A stretch of 33,781 nucleotides of DNA from CAZKFA01 sp964551925 (GCA_964551925.1 CAZKFA010000020.1:1-33781), one strand, 5' to 3'. Numbered from the stretch's first letter, positions 1-8,350 are shown. Made by a program: numbers and translations. The notes: generated from the sequence alone by a model not told the origin.

Positions 1-26
1 GACCCAGTACCACGTATAGCACTCAT
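1..26 (-). CDS. Possible start of a gene running off the window
   Basis: On the minus strand an ATG at 26-24 opens a frame that stays open to the window edge and reads MSAIRGTG. That is too short to identify. It lies about 30 bases downstream of the biotin ligase stop on the same strand. A TACAAT hexamer (45-40) and CTTAACCG-type repeats (72-43) sit just upstream, which is the only reason to take it seriously. No clear Shine-Dalgarno is present. Confidence 0.25.
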
Positions 27-42
27 AATCGAATGGGCTATT

Positions 43-72
43 GTAACATAATAATATTAAGCTTCGGTTAAG
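43..72 (-). promoter_or_regulatory. Pho-box-like direct repeats, site A
   Basis: Read on the minus strand there are 8-base units with 3-base spacers: CTTAACCG (72-65), CTTAATAT (61-54) and a weaker TATGTTAC (50-43). The 11-base period matches the operator layout of PhoB/OmpR-type regulators, and CTTAACC resembles the cyanobacterial Pho-box unit. The first unit lies in the last codons of the biotin ligase gene, so chance conservation is possible. A TACAAT hexamer follows at 45-40. The layout also occurs at 10122-10151 and 33081-33110. Confidence 0.35.
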
Positions 73-620
73 GAAATATAGTCCATTAGCTTCTTAAGCA
101 ACAAGTCTTGATCCAAAGAACTCAATTCTTCATTAGTCAAAATTTCCTCAAGCGAGATAGGCGGAGCTTTTGGGGTCTCTATCAAGCTTTCTTTAATTTG
201 TAGAATAGTTTTTTTAATATTCAAGCCAACACCAGTAATCACATAGCTTTGCTGATTATGCTCAATAACTTCAACCAAAATCCCGGCTAATTTAGATCCG
301 TCGTAATAAATATCATTAATCGGTTTAACGTAAAAATCATAATCAAAAAATTCTTTCAATACCAAAATTATTTTCTCTGCTACTAACTGGGTATATTGCT
401 GAGCAAAATCATCAAGCACCAATTTATTTTTTTTTGCAATAACTGAGAGGTAGATGCCAGCACCTTGCGGCGAAGCCCAATGCTTACCGTGCTGCCCCCT
501 ACCTTGGGTTTGCGTTTCGCTAATAACATAAGCACTGTTCTTGGTGATTGCACCGCTACGAATCAATCGCTTAGCTTCTTCTTGAGTAGAGTCGATTGTT
601 ATGTAGTGAAAGCTTTGCAC
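57..620 (-). CDS. birA: Biotin--[acetyl-CoA-carboxylase] ligase, catalytic type without repressor domain
   Basis: The enzyme activates biotin with ATP to biotinyl-5'-AMP and transfers it to the lysine of the biotin carboxyl carrier protein, feeding fatty-acid synthesis. The glycine-rich biotinyl-AMP loop is visible as GRGQHGKHW (residues 40-48). KPIND stands where many homologues have KWPND, followed by KLAGILVE, which carries the active-site lysine, and by TGVGLNI. At 187 residues it lacks the N-terminal helix-turn-helix of E. coli BirA, so it should be an enzyme only. The start is GTG at 620-618. A TAAAAT hexamer (633-628) ends 7 bases upstream and no Shine-Dalgarno is seen, which suggests a leaderless message. 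It is divergent from the acyl-CoA dehydrogenase gene, and the two promoters overlap. Confidence 0.9.
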   Translation of the reverse strand: MQSFHYITIDSTQEEAKRLIRSGAITKNSAYVISETQTQGRGQHGKHWASPQGAGIYLSVIAKKNKLVLDDFAQQYTQLVAEKIILVLKEFFDYDFYVKPINDIYYDGSKLAGILVEVIEHNQQSYVITGVGLNIKKTILQIKESLIETPKAPPISLEEILTNEELSSLDQDLLLKKLMDYISLTEA

Positions 621-642
621 AGAGTTAATTTTAGCTTATAAT
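615..642 (+). promoter_or_regulatory. Sigma-70 promoter of the acyl-CoA dehydrogenase gene
   Basis: A -35 TTGCAC (615-620), a 16-base spacer and a -10 TATAAT (637-642) form a good housekeeping promoter. Transcription would begin near 649-650, exactly at the ATG at 650. The ATG at 641 overlaps the -10, so it should not be on the message. The -35 overlaps the divergent biotin ligase start codon. Confidence 0.65.
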
Positions 643-649
643 GATTAAT

Positions 650-1792
650 ATGTTTGAATTAACTGATACACAAAAAGACTTGCAACGCCTAGCTAAAGAC
701 TTCGCCGAGAAAGAAGTCAAACCTCATGCTGAACATCACGATAGAGAAGCAAAGTTTCCAATAGATATTGCCAAAAAAGCTTTTGAACTTGGCTTGATGA
801 ATCCTGGTTTCCCAGAATACGTTGGCGGTATGGGTTTAGGAATACTAGAAGAAGTTATCATGGCAGAGGAATTAGGTTCTGCTTGTACTGGAATCTCGAC
901 TGCTTTATACGCCAACATGCTTGCTGCTGCACCTCTCATCGTAGTGGACAACAAGGAGATCAACAAGAAGTTCCTCGGTCCAATGATGGAAGAATTACAA
1001 TTCGCTTCTTATTGTGTCACCGAGCCAGCTTGCGGTTCTGATGTTGCTGGTGTCAAAACCACTGCCAAAAAAGTTGGAGACGATTATGTTATCACTGGTA
1101 GCAAACAATGGATCACAGGAGCTAAATACGCCAAGTGGTTCTACGTACTTGCTTCAACAGATCCATCTGCTGGACACAAAGGACTATCCTGCTTCGTAGT
1201 AGCAGCTGATGCTCAAGGTGTAACAGTACAAAAGAAAGAAGACATGATGGGACAACGTGCTAGTAGCACTCACGCCATTAGTTTTGATGAGGTCAGAATC
1301 CCGTCAAGTAATAGATTGGGCGATGAAGGTGAGGGTTTCAAAATATCTATGAAAGCTTTTGACAAAACTCGTCCAGGAGTAGCCGCTGGGGCGGTTGGTA
1401 TCATTCGCGCTGCCATGGAATATTCTAAACAATATGCTATGGAACGTACTTCTTTTGGTATGCCAATAGCAATGCACCAAGCCGTAAGCTTTATGGTCGC
1501 TGAAATGGCAATGAAATACGAAGCTGCTCGCTTATTGACGCATAAGGCGGCTTGGATGATAGACAAAGGTGAGCGCAATACTAAGAACGCAGCCTTTGCT
1601 AAAGCTTTTGCAGCAGATGCGGCAATGGAGTCAGCGACTAATGCTGTTCAAGTTTATGGTGGTTATGGTTATTCACGGGAGTATCCAGTTGAGAAATTAA
1701 TGCGAGACGCCAAAATTTATCAAATATACGAGGGTACTTCTCAAATTCAACGCTTGATCATAGCTAAAGAATTATTTTTACGCAACGCCTAA
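650..1792 (+). CDS. Medium-chain-type acyl-CoA dehydrogenase (FAD)
   Basis: It catalyses the first step of fatty-acid beta-oxidation, alpha,beta-dehydrogenation of acyl-CoA, passing electrons from FAD to an electron transfer flavoprotein. The protein matches the family end to end: an N-terminal helical domain, the YCVTEPACGSD and WITGAKYA segments of the beta domain that bind FAD and substrate, and a C-terminal helical domain. The run FDKTRPGVAAGAVGI and the late IYEGTSQIQR are close to mitochondrial MCAD. The Glu of IYEGTSQIQR, about 20 residues from the end, is the catalytic base in MCAD. I prefer ATG 650 (MFELTDTQ) to ATG 641 because the -10 hexamer overlaps 641. Substrate chain length is inferred from similarity only. 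No ETF or other beta-oxidation gene is adjacent. It converges with the next gene, leaving one base between the stop codons. Confidence 0.92.
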   Translation: MFELTDTQKDLQRLAKDFAEKEVKPHAEHHDREAKFPIDIAKKAFELGLMNPGFPEYVGGMGLGILEEVIMAEELGSACTGISTALYANMLAAAPLIVVDNKEINKKFLGPMMEELQFASYCVTEPACGSDVAGVKTTAKKVGDDYVITGSKQWITGAKYAKWFYVLASTDPSAGHKGLSCFVVAADAQGVTVQKKEDMMGQRASSTHAISFDEVRIPSSNRLGDEGEGFKISMKAFDKTRPGVAAGAVGIIRAAMEYSKQYAMERTSFGMPIAMHQAVSFMVAEMAMKYEAARLLTHKAAWMIDKGERNTKNAAFAKAFAADAAMESATNAVQVYGGYGYSREYPVEKLMRDAKIYQIYEGTSQIQRLIIAKELFLRNA

Positions 1793-1793
1793 A

Positions 1794-2525
1794 TCAAGCT
1801 GCCTGATTGCTTCTTACAGGGCGATGCAATCTTTCTCGGATATTATGTCCTTCAAACATAAAAATATTTTTTGAATCCCACAAATTAGTTGGGAGCTTCT
1901 GTCCTGCTTGCGGTGTTTTGGGTATTTCTTCTGTGCAAGGACAAATTCTATACTCTTGCCTGTCAGTGATAATTTGCCTCACTCCAAGTTTTTGCTCTAA
2001 TAGGTCATTCAATCCAGCAAAGGTTTTTGGCGCAAGTTCATACAAACGCGAACCACTTGTACCATAACCACCTTGCAATACTACAATAGATCTACCATTT
2101 TTATAGGCTTTAGTAATAGCTTCATCTAAAGCTCGAGACATAGCTTCTAGATTGGCTTTAAGCTCCTCTGGATCCCCTTCAGTCATAGCATTGTCCTTAA
2201 TCTGCTTCATATCAAGAGAAGTAATTGCTCGCTTAGCCACCGGCAACTCAACTACAGCATCAGGAGCAATCACTTGACCTTGACGCAAAGCAACTGCCTG
2301 ACCAAAACGTCCACCCTTACCCTCAAGATTACCCGCAAAAATAAAAACATGCTCATGAGCATGCGCTTTAATAAAATCACCATCTATTAAGCCATCATAA
2401 ATAATTACTTTAGGCTTAATATTTTTGATCTCGATAGGTAAATCAATTGGCTCAGCTTTCTTTGCTTTCGCAGCAGCACCAAAGAGAGTTCTTACTGGAT
2501 TAATAATGGAGCTAAAACTAAACAT
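1794..2525 (-). CDS. Uncharacterised protein resembling DUF7831-type proteins
   Basis: The function is unknown. The central part (about residues 58-185) has the pattern VFIFAGNLEGKGGRFGQA, then VVLQGGYGTSGSRLYELAPKTF. This recalls small phage and bacterial proteins with a FGDN-x-GxGGQA loop and a GxGTGxAxLxxxAP motif, which I remember as DUF7831. The match is from memory. Here the central region is interrupted by a longer insert, and a C-terminal tail of about 45 residues carries a CPC motif (ICPCTEEI) that could bind metal. An N-terminal segment of about 35 residues with AAAKAKKAEP looks like a linker. The ATG start lies 6 bases from a scaffold gap, so the promoter is not visible. It converges with the acyl-CoA dehydrogenase gene. 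Confidence 0.75.
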   Translation of the reverse strand: MFSFSSIINPVRTLFGAAAKAKKAEPIDLPIEIKNIKPKVIIYDGLIDGDFIKAHAHEHVFIFAGNLEGKGGRFGQAVALRQGQVIAPDAVVELPVAKRAITSLDMKQIKDNAMTEGDPEELKANLEAMSRALDEAITKAYKNGRSIVVLQGGYGTSGSRLYELAPKTFAGLNDLLEQKLGVRQIITDRQEYRICPCTEEIPKTPQAGQKLPTNLWDSKNIFMFEGHNIRERLHRPVRSNQAA

Positions 2526-2531
2526 AGATTA

Positions 2532-2631
2532 NNNNNNNNNNNNNNNNNNNNNNNNNNNNNNNNNNNNNNNNNNNNNNNNNNNNNNNNNNNNNNNNNNNNN
2601 NNNNNNNNNNNNNNNNNNNNNNNNNNNNNNN
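2532..2631. other. Scaffold gap (100 N)
   Basis: A run of exactly 100 N, the usual placeholder for an unsized gap. It separates two divergent genes and hides their promoter region. True length and content are unknown. Confidence 0.98.
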
Positions 2632-2668
2632 TATTATAGCGAGAATGCTAGAATGACAATGGATAAAT

Positions 2669-3778
2669 ATGGCTCAATTAAGTGCCACTAAACATAAAAC
2701 CGTAATTGGAATGGATCAAGAAGAACTTGAAGCCTATGTTGTTGGCCTTGGTTTAGAAAAATTTCGCGCTAAACAAATTTACAAATGGATTTATAGCAAA
2801 TCTGTGCGTGACTTAGTTGAGATGACAGATCTAGCCGCCAAAACTAGAGATATCTTACAAAATCATCCAGAAGCTCTACCAATCGGCGCTTTAACCTTAG
2901 TGTCACATGAACTTAGTAGTGATGGCACACAAAAATTTCTTTTCAAAACTCACTCTGGTGATCTTGTCGAATCTGTGCTGATGCGCTTTGAAGACAGAGA
3001 TTCTCTTAGCGCTTGTATCAGCTCACAAGTAGGCTGCAAAGTTAAATGTCCTTTTTGTGCCACTGGTACCTTAGGCTACAAGACTAATTTAAGTGCAGCT
3101 GAGATCATTGACCAAGTTTTATTTATTCAAAATATCAGCAAAGAAAGAATTGCAAACATTGTCTACATGGGACAAGGAGAGCCTCTTGATAATTATGATG
3201 AAGTTTTAAGTTCAATACACAAACTGCGCAATCAAGTTGGCATCGGTGTTAGACATATCACAGTATCGACCAGTGGTGTCATCCCCAAAATTTTAGAACT
3301 CGCTGAAACAGGCTTACAGATTACCTTAGCTCTATCTCTCCATGATCCAACTAATGAAGGGCGTGATTATTTAGTCCCTATTAATAAGAAATGGCCGATA
3401 TTTGAATTAATAGAAGCAATGAAAGCCTATGTTGCAAAAACCAATCGCAGAGTTACTATTGAGTATGTGTTGCTTGATGGTATTAATGACAGTGAAGAAA
3501 AAGCCAAAATTCTTGGTAATTTAGTGAAAGGTCTACACTGCAATATCAACCTGATTCCATATAACGACACTCAAACCAATCCAAAAGATTCTTATAAACC
3601 AGAGAAGCATCTGATTAAAATCTCGGACTCTGTATTTAGACGTTCGAAGTCACAAGCAATTAGGAATTTTGCTAATACGCTCAAAAGAAACAGTGCAGGC
3701 AAAACAGTTACCGTACGTAGAGAGCGCGGCCATGATATCAATGCCGCCTGTGGTCAGCTAGCCAATAAGATGCAATAA
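2669..3778 (+). CDS. rlmN: Dual-specificity RNA methyltransferase RlmN (23S rRNA A2503 / tRNA A37)
   Basis: This is a radical-SAM enzyme that methylates C2 of A2503 in 23S rRNA and of A37 in some tRNAs, which affects decoding accuracy. The radical-SAM cluster motif CKVKCPFC gives C123, C127 and C130. The two further cysteines needed for the methyl-transfer mechanism are present: C116 in SACISSQVGC and C361 in the C-terminal NAACGQLANK. VYMGQGEPLDNY and ITVSTSGVIP are family signatures. The length of 369 is normal. The start at 2669 has no Shine-Dalgarno. MDQEELEAYV, beginning at 2711, is an alternative start. A TAGAAT hexamer (2649-2654) may be the promoter. The stop lies 10 bases before the transglycosylase, so the two are probably co-transcribed. 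Confidence 0.95.
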   Translation: MAQLSATKHKTVIGMDQEELEAYVVGLGLEKFRAKQIYKWIYSKSVRDLVEMTDLAAKTRDILQNHPEALPIGALTLVSHELSSDGTQKFLFKTHSGDLVESVLMRFEDRDSLSACISSQVGCKVKCPFCATGTLGYKTNLSAAEIIDQVLFIQNISKERIANIVYMGQGEPLDNYDEVLSSIHKLRNQVGIGVRHITVSTSGVIPKILELAETGLQITLALSLHDPTNEGRDYLVPINKKWPIFELIEAMKAYVAKTNRRVTIEYVLLDGINDSEEKAKILGNLVKGLHCNINLIPYNDTQTNPKDSYKPEKHLIKISDSVFRRSKSQAIRNFANTLKRNSAGKTVTVRRERGHDINAACGQLANKMQ

Positions 3779-3788
3779 TAAGCAGTGA

Positions 3789-5930
3789 ATGCTCTCTTGG
3801 AAGAATATAAAATTAAAACTCAATAACTTAGCCAAGCAGAAATTTTATCTGTATACTTTTGTCGCAGTCTTAACTATAATCATCACATTATCAGCAAGCC
3901 TATGGTTACTCAATGCCATGGACAATAAAACACCGCATTTTTCCAGAGCAGAGTTTTTAGCGCTGGAAAAAACTCTTACTGAATCTTTTGATCAATCGGA
4001 TCCACAGAAAGCAATCGAGCAGCTAGAAGCCATTACAGTGCTACCGAGAGAATTAGCAAATCGCAAAAATTATATATTATCAAGGCTCTATTACAAAATT
4101 GATGAAACCTTATTAGCCTTCATTGCTGCAAGCGAAATAGATAAAGATTATATTCCTCAATATAGTGCTTATCATAGAATCAAGCTAGCAGAGGCTCTTG
4201 GTCTTGAAACAACTGTTATAAATGAGTTAGATTATTTAATTCATTTATATCCCAAAGAACCCAAGTTTATCTACGAACTAGCCAAATCCTTTGCTAGACA
4301 GAATAATACAAAACAAGCCATCGAAACCTTCCAAAAGGTACAACAGCGCTTCCCAAAGACTCACTATGCCATGGGAGCAAATTACTATTTAGCAAATCTT
4401 ACAAATGATCTTGATACCAAAATTAGTTTATACAAAAAATATCTAACCTCAAGCCCTTATGGATATTTTTCTATCCTCATAGTTGATCAAATTAATGGCA
4501 TGGATTCATCAATACAAAAACAATTCAAAGGATTAAGCAACTTCATTGCTCTGAGTTACTATTGGCATGATCGCTACCAAGCAGCCGCTCAATACTTCAA
4601 ACCAGAACTCAATTACCCAGAGCTTTATATAGAAGCTTATGCTAAAACACTTATCAAATTAAACCGTAACATCGATGCTGCAATAGCAATCAAACAAGCT
4701 TTGCCTAGACTTAAAGACACTGAACTTGCTGAAGAAATGCTAAATCTGTTACTGAAGATTTCTGGCAAATATTCTGCTTTAGATATATTACGAGAACTCA
4801 AAACAAAAGCACCAAATCTCAGTGCCAAAATCCAATGGGAAATTGCTTCTCGCTTAGAAACAACCAGTGGCTACGAGGAAATCTACAAAGATTATCCAGA
4901 TAGTGCTTATGCCGCCGAAAGCATGGCAAGAGTTTTCTTTGATAAAGTTCGTAACTCTGCTTTCGATGAAGCTCTGAAACTGGCTTCTGAACATTGGGGT
5001 ACTTATCCGAAATCTCAATCACATAGTATGGTAGCCTTCTGGGCAGCTAAAATTCATCTTGAACGTAAGGAGAAATCAAAAGCAGAAGAAATCTTACAAG
5101 ATATAATCATCTCTCACCCTACTGATTATTATGCTTTTAGAGCAGAGCAGGTACTAGCCAAGCAAAACAAATGGTACAACTTTACTAAATCAAACAAATT
5201 TGTTTCAGCTATTGATTGGACCTGGCCTGAAATTTATTCAGATACTGAGATCAGAAAACTATACGGCAAAGATATTCTTGAACTATGTAAGTTACACGAA
5301 TATGAATTCATACTCGAACTTGATGATCCAAGTTTTGACAAGAATTTTATGATGTGGCTCTATGCCAAAGCTGGAGAGACTCTCAAGGCTATTAGCACTG
5401 CTTATTTTTCACTTGATGATAATCTAAGTGCAGATATCAATAACATCAAATTTCAATATGCCTTTCCACTACTCTATGCTGATATCATTTGGGATCAAAT
5501 AAGTTTGAATGAAAAAATTGATCCTTTATTAGTTCACGCTCTAATCAAACAGGAATCTCGTTACCAAAAGAATATTGTAAGTAAAGTCGGTGCAATAGGC
5601 TTGATGCAACTAATGCCATACACAGCCAAAGCAATTGCTGAAGAACTCAAAATTAGAAATCCAAAAGTAGAAGACCTTATGACCCCACAAACCAATATCA
5701 AACTTGGAGTTGTCTATTTAGAACAGATGATGCACAAATTCAACAACAACTTGATTTATACAATCGCATCTTATAACGCTGGTCCAGTTGTCGCCAAAGC
5801 CTGGCAAGATAAGTTCTCTAATTACGACGAAGATATGCAAGTTGAATTAATTCCTTACAACGAGACCAAGAATTATGTTAAGAAAGTTCTTTCGAACTAT
5901 TGGATTTATCGCCAGCTATACGCCAGTTAG
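3789..5930 (+). CDS. slt: Soluble lytic murein transglycosylase (Slt70-like) with TPR-type repeats
   Basis: It cleaves the MurNAc-GlcNAc bond of peptidoglycan, leaving 1,6-anhydro-MurNAc ends, in the periplasm. One hydrophobic segment at about residues 20-42 acts as a signal anchor. A long helical superhelix of TPR-like repeats follows, for example around residues 130-190 and 390-450. The C-terminal SLT domain carries the catalytic Glu589 in IKQESRY, then GAIGLMQLMPYTAKAI and IASYNAGP. Its 713 residues fit large Slt-type enzymes. The gene lies between rlmN and fliP on the same strand, 35 bases before fliP. A role in opening the wall for the flagellar rod is possible, but housekeeping recycling is equally plausible. 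Confidence 0.92.
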   Translation: MLSWKNIKLKLNNLAKQKFYLYTFVAVLTIIITLSASLWLLNAMDNKTPHFSRAEFLALEKTLTESFDQSDPQKAIEQLEAITVLPRELANRKNYILSRLYYKIDETLLAFIAASEIDKDYIPQYSAYHRIKLAEALGLETTVINELDYLIHLYPKEPKFIYELAKSFARQNNTKQAIETFQKVQQRFPKTHYAMGANYYLANLTNDLDTKISLYKKYLTSSPYGYFSILIVDQINGMDSSIQKQFKGLSNFIALSYYWHDRYQAAAQYFKPELNYPELYIEAYAKTLIKLNRNIDAAIAIKQALPRLKDTELAEEMLNLLLKISGKYSALDILRELKTKAPNLSAKIQWEIASRLETTSGYEEIYKDYPDSAYAAESMARVFFDKVRNSAFDEALKLASEHWGTYPKSQSHSMVAFWAAKIHLERKEKSKAEEILQDIIISHPTDYYAFRAEQVLAKQNKWYNFTKSNKFVSAIDWTWPEIYSDTEIRKLYGKDILELCKLHEYEFILELDDPSFDKNFMMWLYAKAGETLKAISTAYFSLDDNLSADINNIKFQYAFPLLYADIIWDQISLNEKIDPLLVHALIKQESRYQKNIVSKVGAIGLMQLMPYTAKAIAEELKIRNPKVEDLMTPQTNIKLGVVYLEQMMHKFNNNLIYTIASYNAGPVVAKAWQDKFSNYDEDMQVELIPYNETKNYVKKVLSNYWIYRQLYAS

Positions 5931-5965
5931 TAGTCATTCCAAAAAGGGTATAAAGTATCTAATAG

Positions 5966-6619
5966 ATGGATACCTTAACTAAATTTCTGCCAGATTTAGA
6001 ACCAAGTTTACAAATAGTTGGTTTACTATTTCTATTAAGTTTTTTGCCAATCATCATTACAACAATGACGCCTTTTTTGCGTATTGTATTAGTTCTCTCT
6101 CTTTTAAGACAAGCATTAGGAACACAAAATGCTCCACCAACAATGGTGCTAGTTGGTCTCAGCTTAGTAATTACGAGCTATGTACTAGGTCCAGAAATAA
6201 ATAAAATTAATAAAGAAGCCCTCATCCCTTTATCAAACAATCAAATCAAATTACCACAAGCCTTAGAACGCACTTATGGAGCGCTTTCTGATCATATGCT
6301 ACGCAATGTGGAAACTAAAGATTTAAAATTTTTCTATCAACTTAGTCGCGAACCACTACCTAGTAACCCTAGTGAAATCAAAGCTCGCGAGCTTGCAACA
6401 TCTTATTTGCTTGGTGAATTGCGTCGAGCTTTTCAAATTGGTTTTTTGATTTTTGTACCATTTCTAGTCATTGACTTGATTGTTGCAAATATATTGTTAG
6501 CCCTAGGTATGATAATGTTGTCACCAACTATTGTTTCATTACCGTTCAAAATTATGATTTTCGTTGCTATCGATGGTTGGGATTTAGTTGTAAAAGGATT
6601 AGCGCAAAGCTTTAACTAG
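5966..6619 (+). CDS. fliP: Flagellar type III export gate protein FliP
   Basis: FliP is a core subunit of the flagellar export gate, where with FliQ and FliR it forms the helical channel that exports rod, hook and filament proteins. The signature MTPFLRIVLVLSLLRQALGTQ near residues 35-55 and the C-terminal MIMLSPTIVSLPFKIMIF run are diagnostic. Four hydrophobic segments are visible. The 217-residue length fits forms lacking a cleaved signal peptide. No fliO is upstream. A TATAAA hexamer (5949-5954) ends 11 bases before the ATG, so a separate near-leaderless start is possible in addition to read-through from slt. FliQ follows after 9 bases. Confidence 0.95.
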   Translation: MDTLTKFLPDLEPSLQIVGLLFLLSFLPIIITTMTPFLRIVLVLSLLRQALGTQNAPPTMVLVGLSLVITSYVLGPEINKINKEALIPLSNNQIKLPQALERTYGALSDHMLRNVETKDLKFFYQLSREPLPSNPSEIKARELATSYLLGELRRAFQIGFLIFVPFLVIDLIVANILLALGMIMLSPTIVSLPFKIMIFVAIDGWDLVVKGLAQSFN

Positions 6620-6628
6620 GATTAGATT

Positions 6629-7576
6629 ATGGATTGGATGCCACAAACAATACGAGAAGGGATTTTTACTATTCTATTTATCTCTGGGCCACTAGTCATA
6701 CTAGCTGCTGGCTTAGGACTAACTATTGGTATTCTACAAGCTGCAACTCAAGTCCAGGAGCAGACTCTTGGCTCAGCTGTCAAAATTATTGGTCTATTTA
6801 TTGCACTTATTATTTTTGGTTTCTATATTTTTCAATACATGCAAAGATATACGACACATAGTATAGAGCGCGCATTCAAACTAGTCCCATCTCTTGGTAG
6901 TTACGTCAAGCCAAGAAGAAATTTCTTAGAGATCCCACTTGAAGAAACTCAAGATGCTACTCCACAAGCTTTAGAGATGCCAGAACAAGCTAGTCCTGCT
7001 GTTAGTGGCAGTAAACTCGGTAATTTGAAAGAACAGCCAGAAGAAATTAATGTTAACAAACAAGCTCCAGCTGCTGACAAACTTAACCCTCCTAAATCAC
7101 AGATCAAAGAACCAGATACGCGATTGAAGTCTCAACCCCTCGCAAAGCCTAGTCCTCAAGCCGCTAAGCCCGTTGCACCTCAAGCTGCTAAGCCTGTCGC
7201 TCAACAGCCAGCAGCCAGACCAGNNNNNNNNNNNNNNNNNNNNNNNNNNNNNNNNNNNNNNNNNNNNNNNNNNNNNNNNNNNNNNNNNNNNNNNNNNNNN
7301 NNNNNNNNNNNNNNNNNNNNNNNAGCAGCCAGACCAGTAACGCAGGCTCCTCAACCAGCTAGACCGGCAACACAAGCTCCTCAACCAGCCAGACCGGCAA
7401 CTCCAATTCCTCAGACAGCCAGACCAGTAACACAAGCTCCAAGGCCAACAGCTATAGCCACTCCAGCAGTACAAACACCGCCTGTAACAACGACTCCAGC
7501 AGCAGAACCAAAAACCTCTGCGCTAGAAAATCGTATCAAAAATCTCAAACGCTCTATCAATCAGGATGGAATCTAA
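6629..7576 (+). CDS. fliQ: Flagellar export gate protein FliQ with a long Pro/Ala/Gln-rich C-terminal tail
   Basis: Residues 1-88 are a complete FliQ: two membrane helices (about 14-35 and 49-69) and the signature QAATQVQEQTLGSAVKII. Normal FliQ ends near residue 89. Here the frame continues for more than 200 residues of low-complexity sequence: first a mixed, acidic then Lys/Pro-rich linker, then tandem ten-residue units of the type ARPATQAPQP. A scaffold gap (7224-7323) lies inside the repeats, so the true length is unknown. The frame agrees on both sides, and both sides read AARP-type repeats, so the tail is probably real. The last residues (about 290-315) are less repetitive and helical. 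The stop abuts the fliR ATG. The function of the tail is unknown. Confidence 0.88.
   Translation: MDWMPQTIREGIFTILFISGPLVILAAGLGLTIGILQAATQVQEQTLGSAVKIIGLFIALIIFGFYIFQYMQRYTTHSIERAFKLVPSLGSYVKPRRNFLEIPLEETQDATPQALEMPEQASPAVSGSKLGNLKEQPEEINVNKQAPAADKLNPPKSQIKEPDTRLKSQPLAKPSPQAAKPVAPQAAKPVAQQPAARPXXXXXXXXXXXXXXXXXXXXXXXXXXXXXXXXXXAARPVTQAPQPARPATQAPQPARPATPIPQTARPVTQAPRPTAIATPAVQTPPVTTTPAAEPKTSALENRIKNLKRSINQDGI
7224..7323. other. Scaffold gap (100 N) inside the fliQ tail repeats
   Basis: Exactly 100 N lie within the Pro/Ala-rich repeat region of fliQ. Repeats of this kind commonly break short-read assemblies, so the gap is probably a collapsed or unsized repeat array. Confidence 0.97.
7328..7447 (+). 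repeat. 30-bp tandem repeats, four units, in the fliQ tail
   Basis: Four imperfect in-frame 30-base units (7328-7357, 7358-7387, 7388-7417, 7418-7447) encode ARPVTQAPQP, ARPATQAPQP, ARPATPIPQT and ARPVTQAPRP. Partial units precede the gap. Most differences between units leave the Arg-Pro and Pro positions intact, consistent with selection on the protein. Confidence 0.9.
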
Positions 7577-8350
7577 ATGGACTTGTTCGTAGATTTATTT
7601 CGCCAGAAGCTTTTTGTAGGTCTTGCTGCGCAGATGATCGCGATACTTTTAATCTTGGTGCGCATTCTTTCTTTTATGCATTTCGCTCCAATCTTCTCCC
7701 ACAAAAGCGTTCCAGCACACGTTCGTATTGGCATGACTTTTTTTTTGACAAGCATGTTAGCTTTTAAAGCAGAGACTCAAATCGTTCCAGATGAAGGTTA
7801 TGCTTTATTTTTTGCAATACTTGCTAACTTTGCCTTAGGTTTTATTATGGGGTTTGTGGCAAACCTTCTCTTTACAATAGTTGTTGCTAGTGGTGAGATG
7901 ATGGATGCTTCGATGGGATTTTCTGCAGCACAAATTTTTGATCCAAGTCTTGGTGGGCAAACAACTATAGTAGGTAAATTTATGGGAATACTTTCTGCCG
8001 TTGTTTTTTTTAGTATTGGTGGACCAGAAATTTTAATTCAAAATCTTGCTAATAGTTTTGATACTTTTAATATATATGCGCCCAATTTGAATATCAATCT
8101 TGCACGCATTATTCACCTAGCTGGTGATATTATTCGCATGGGCTTCGTTCTAGTTAGCCCGATAGTACTAACGATCCTAGTTAATGACCTAGTACTCGGA
8201 CTCTTATCTAGAGCGTCGCCGCAAATTAACGCTTTCCAGATCAGCTTTACTGTCAAGCCTTGCATTGGAATTATGGTTTGGCTATTGATTTTACCGTTAT
8301 TTTTTACGGCTCTGGCCAATTTATTCTCTAATGCTGCACGATTATTTTAG
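7577..8350 (+). CDS. fliR: Flagellar export gate protein FliR
   Basis: FliR completes the FliP-FliQ-FliR export gate in the inner membrane. The 257-residue protein is hydrophobic almost throughout. It carries recognisable FliR stretches: RIGMTFFLTSMLAF, the long segment with GEMMDASMGFSAAQIFDPS, and SRASPQINAFQISFTVKPCIG near the end. The ATG follows the fliQ stop directly with no spacer, so translation is probably coupled. flhB, which often follows fliR, is absent. The next gene encodes an unrelated secreted protein. Confidence 0.95.
   Translation: MDLFVDLFRQKLFVGLAAQMIAILLILVRILSFMHFAPIFSHKSVPAHVRIGMTFFLTSMLAFKAETQIVPDEGYALFFAILANFALGFIMGFVANLLFTIVVASGEMMDASMGFSAAQIFDPSLGGQTTIVGKFMGILSAVVFFSIGGPEILIQNLANSFDTFNIYAPNLNINLARIIHLAGDIIRMGFVLVSPIVLTILVNDLVLGLLSRASPQINAFQISFTVKPCIGIMVWLLILPLFFTALANLFSNAARLF

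Noticed and set aside
2425..2691. Plus-strand 88-residue frame spanning the gap at 2532
   Set aside because: It lies opposite a better gene on one side, crosses a placeholder gap and has no protein-like content.
7328..7447. CRISPR array in the fliQ region
   Set aside because: The 30-base units are contiguous, without spacers, and in frame with fliQ. They are coding tandem repeats.
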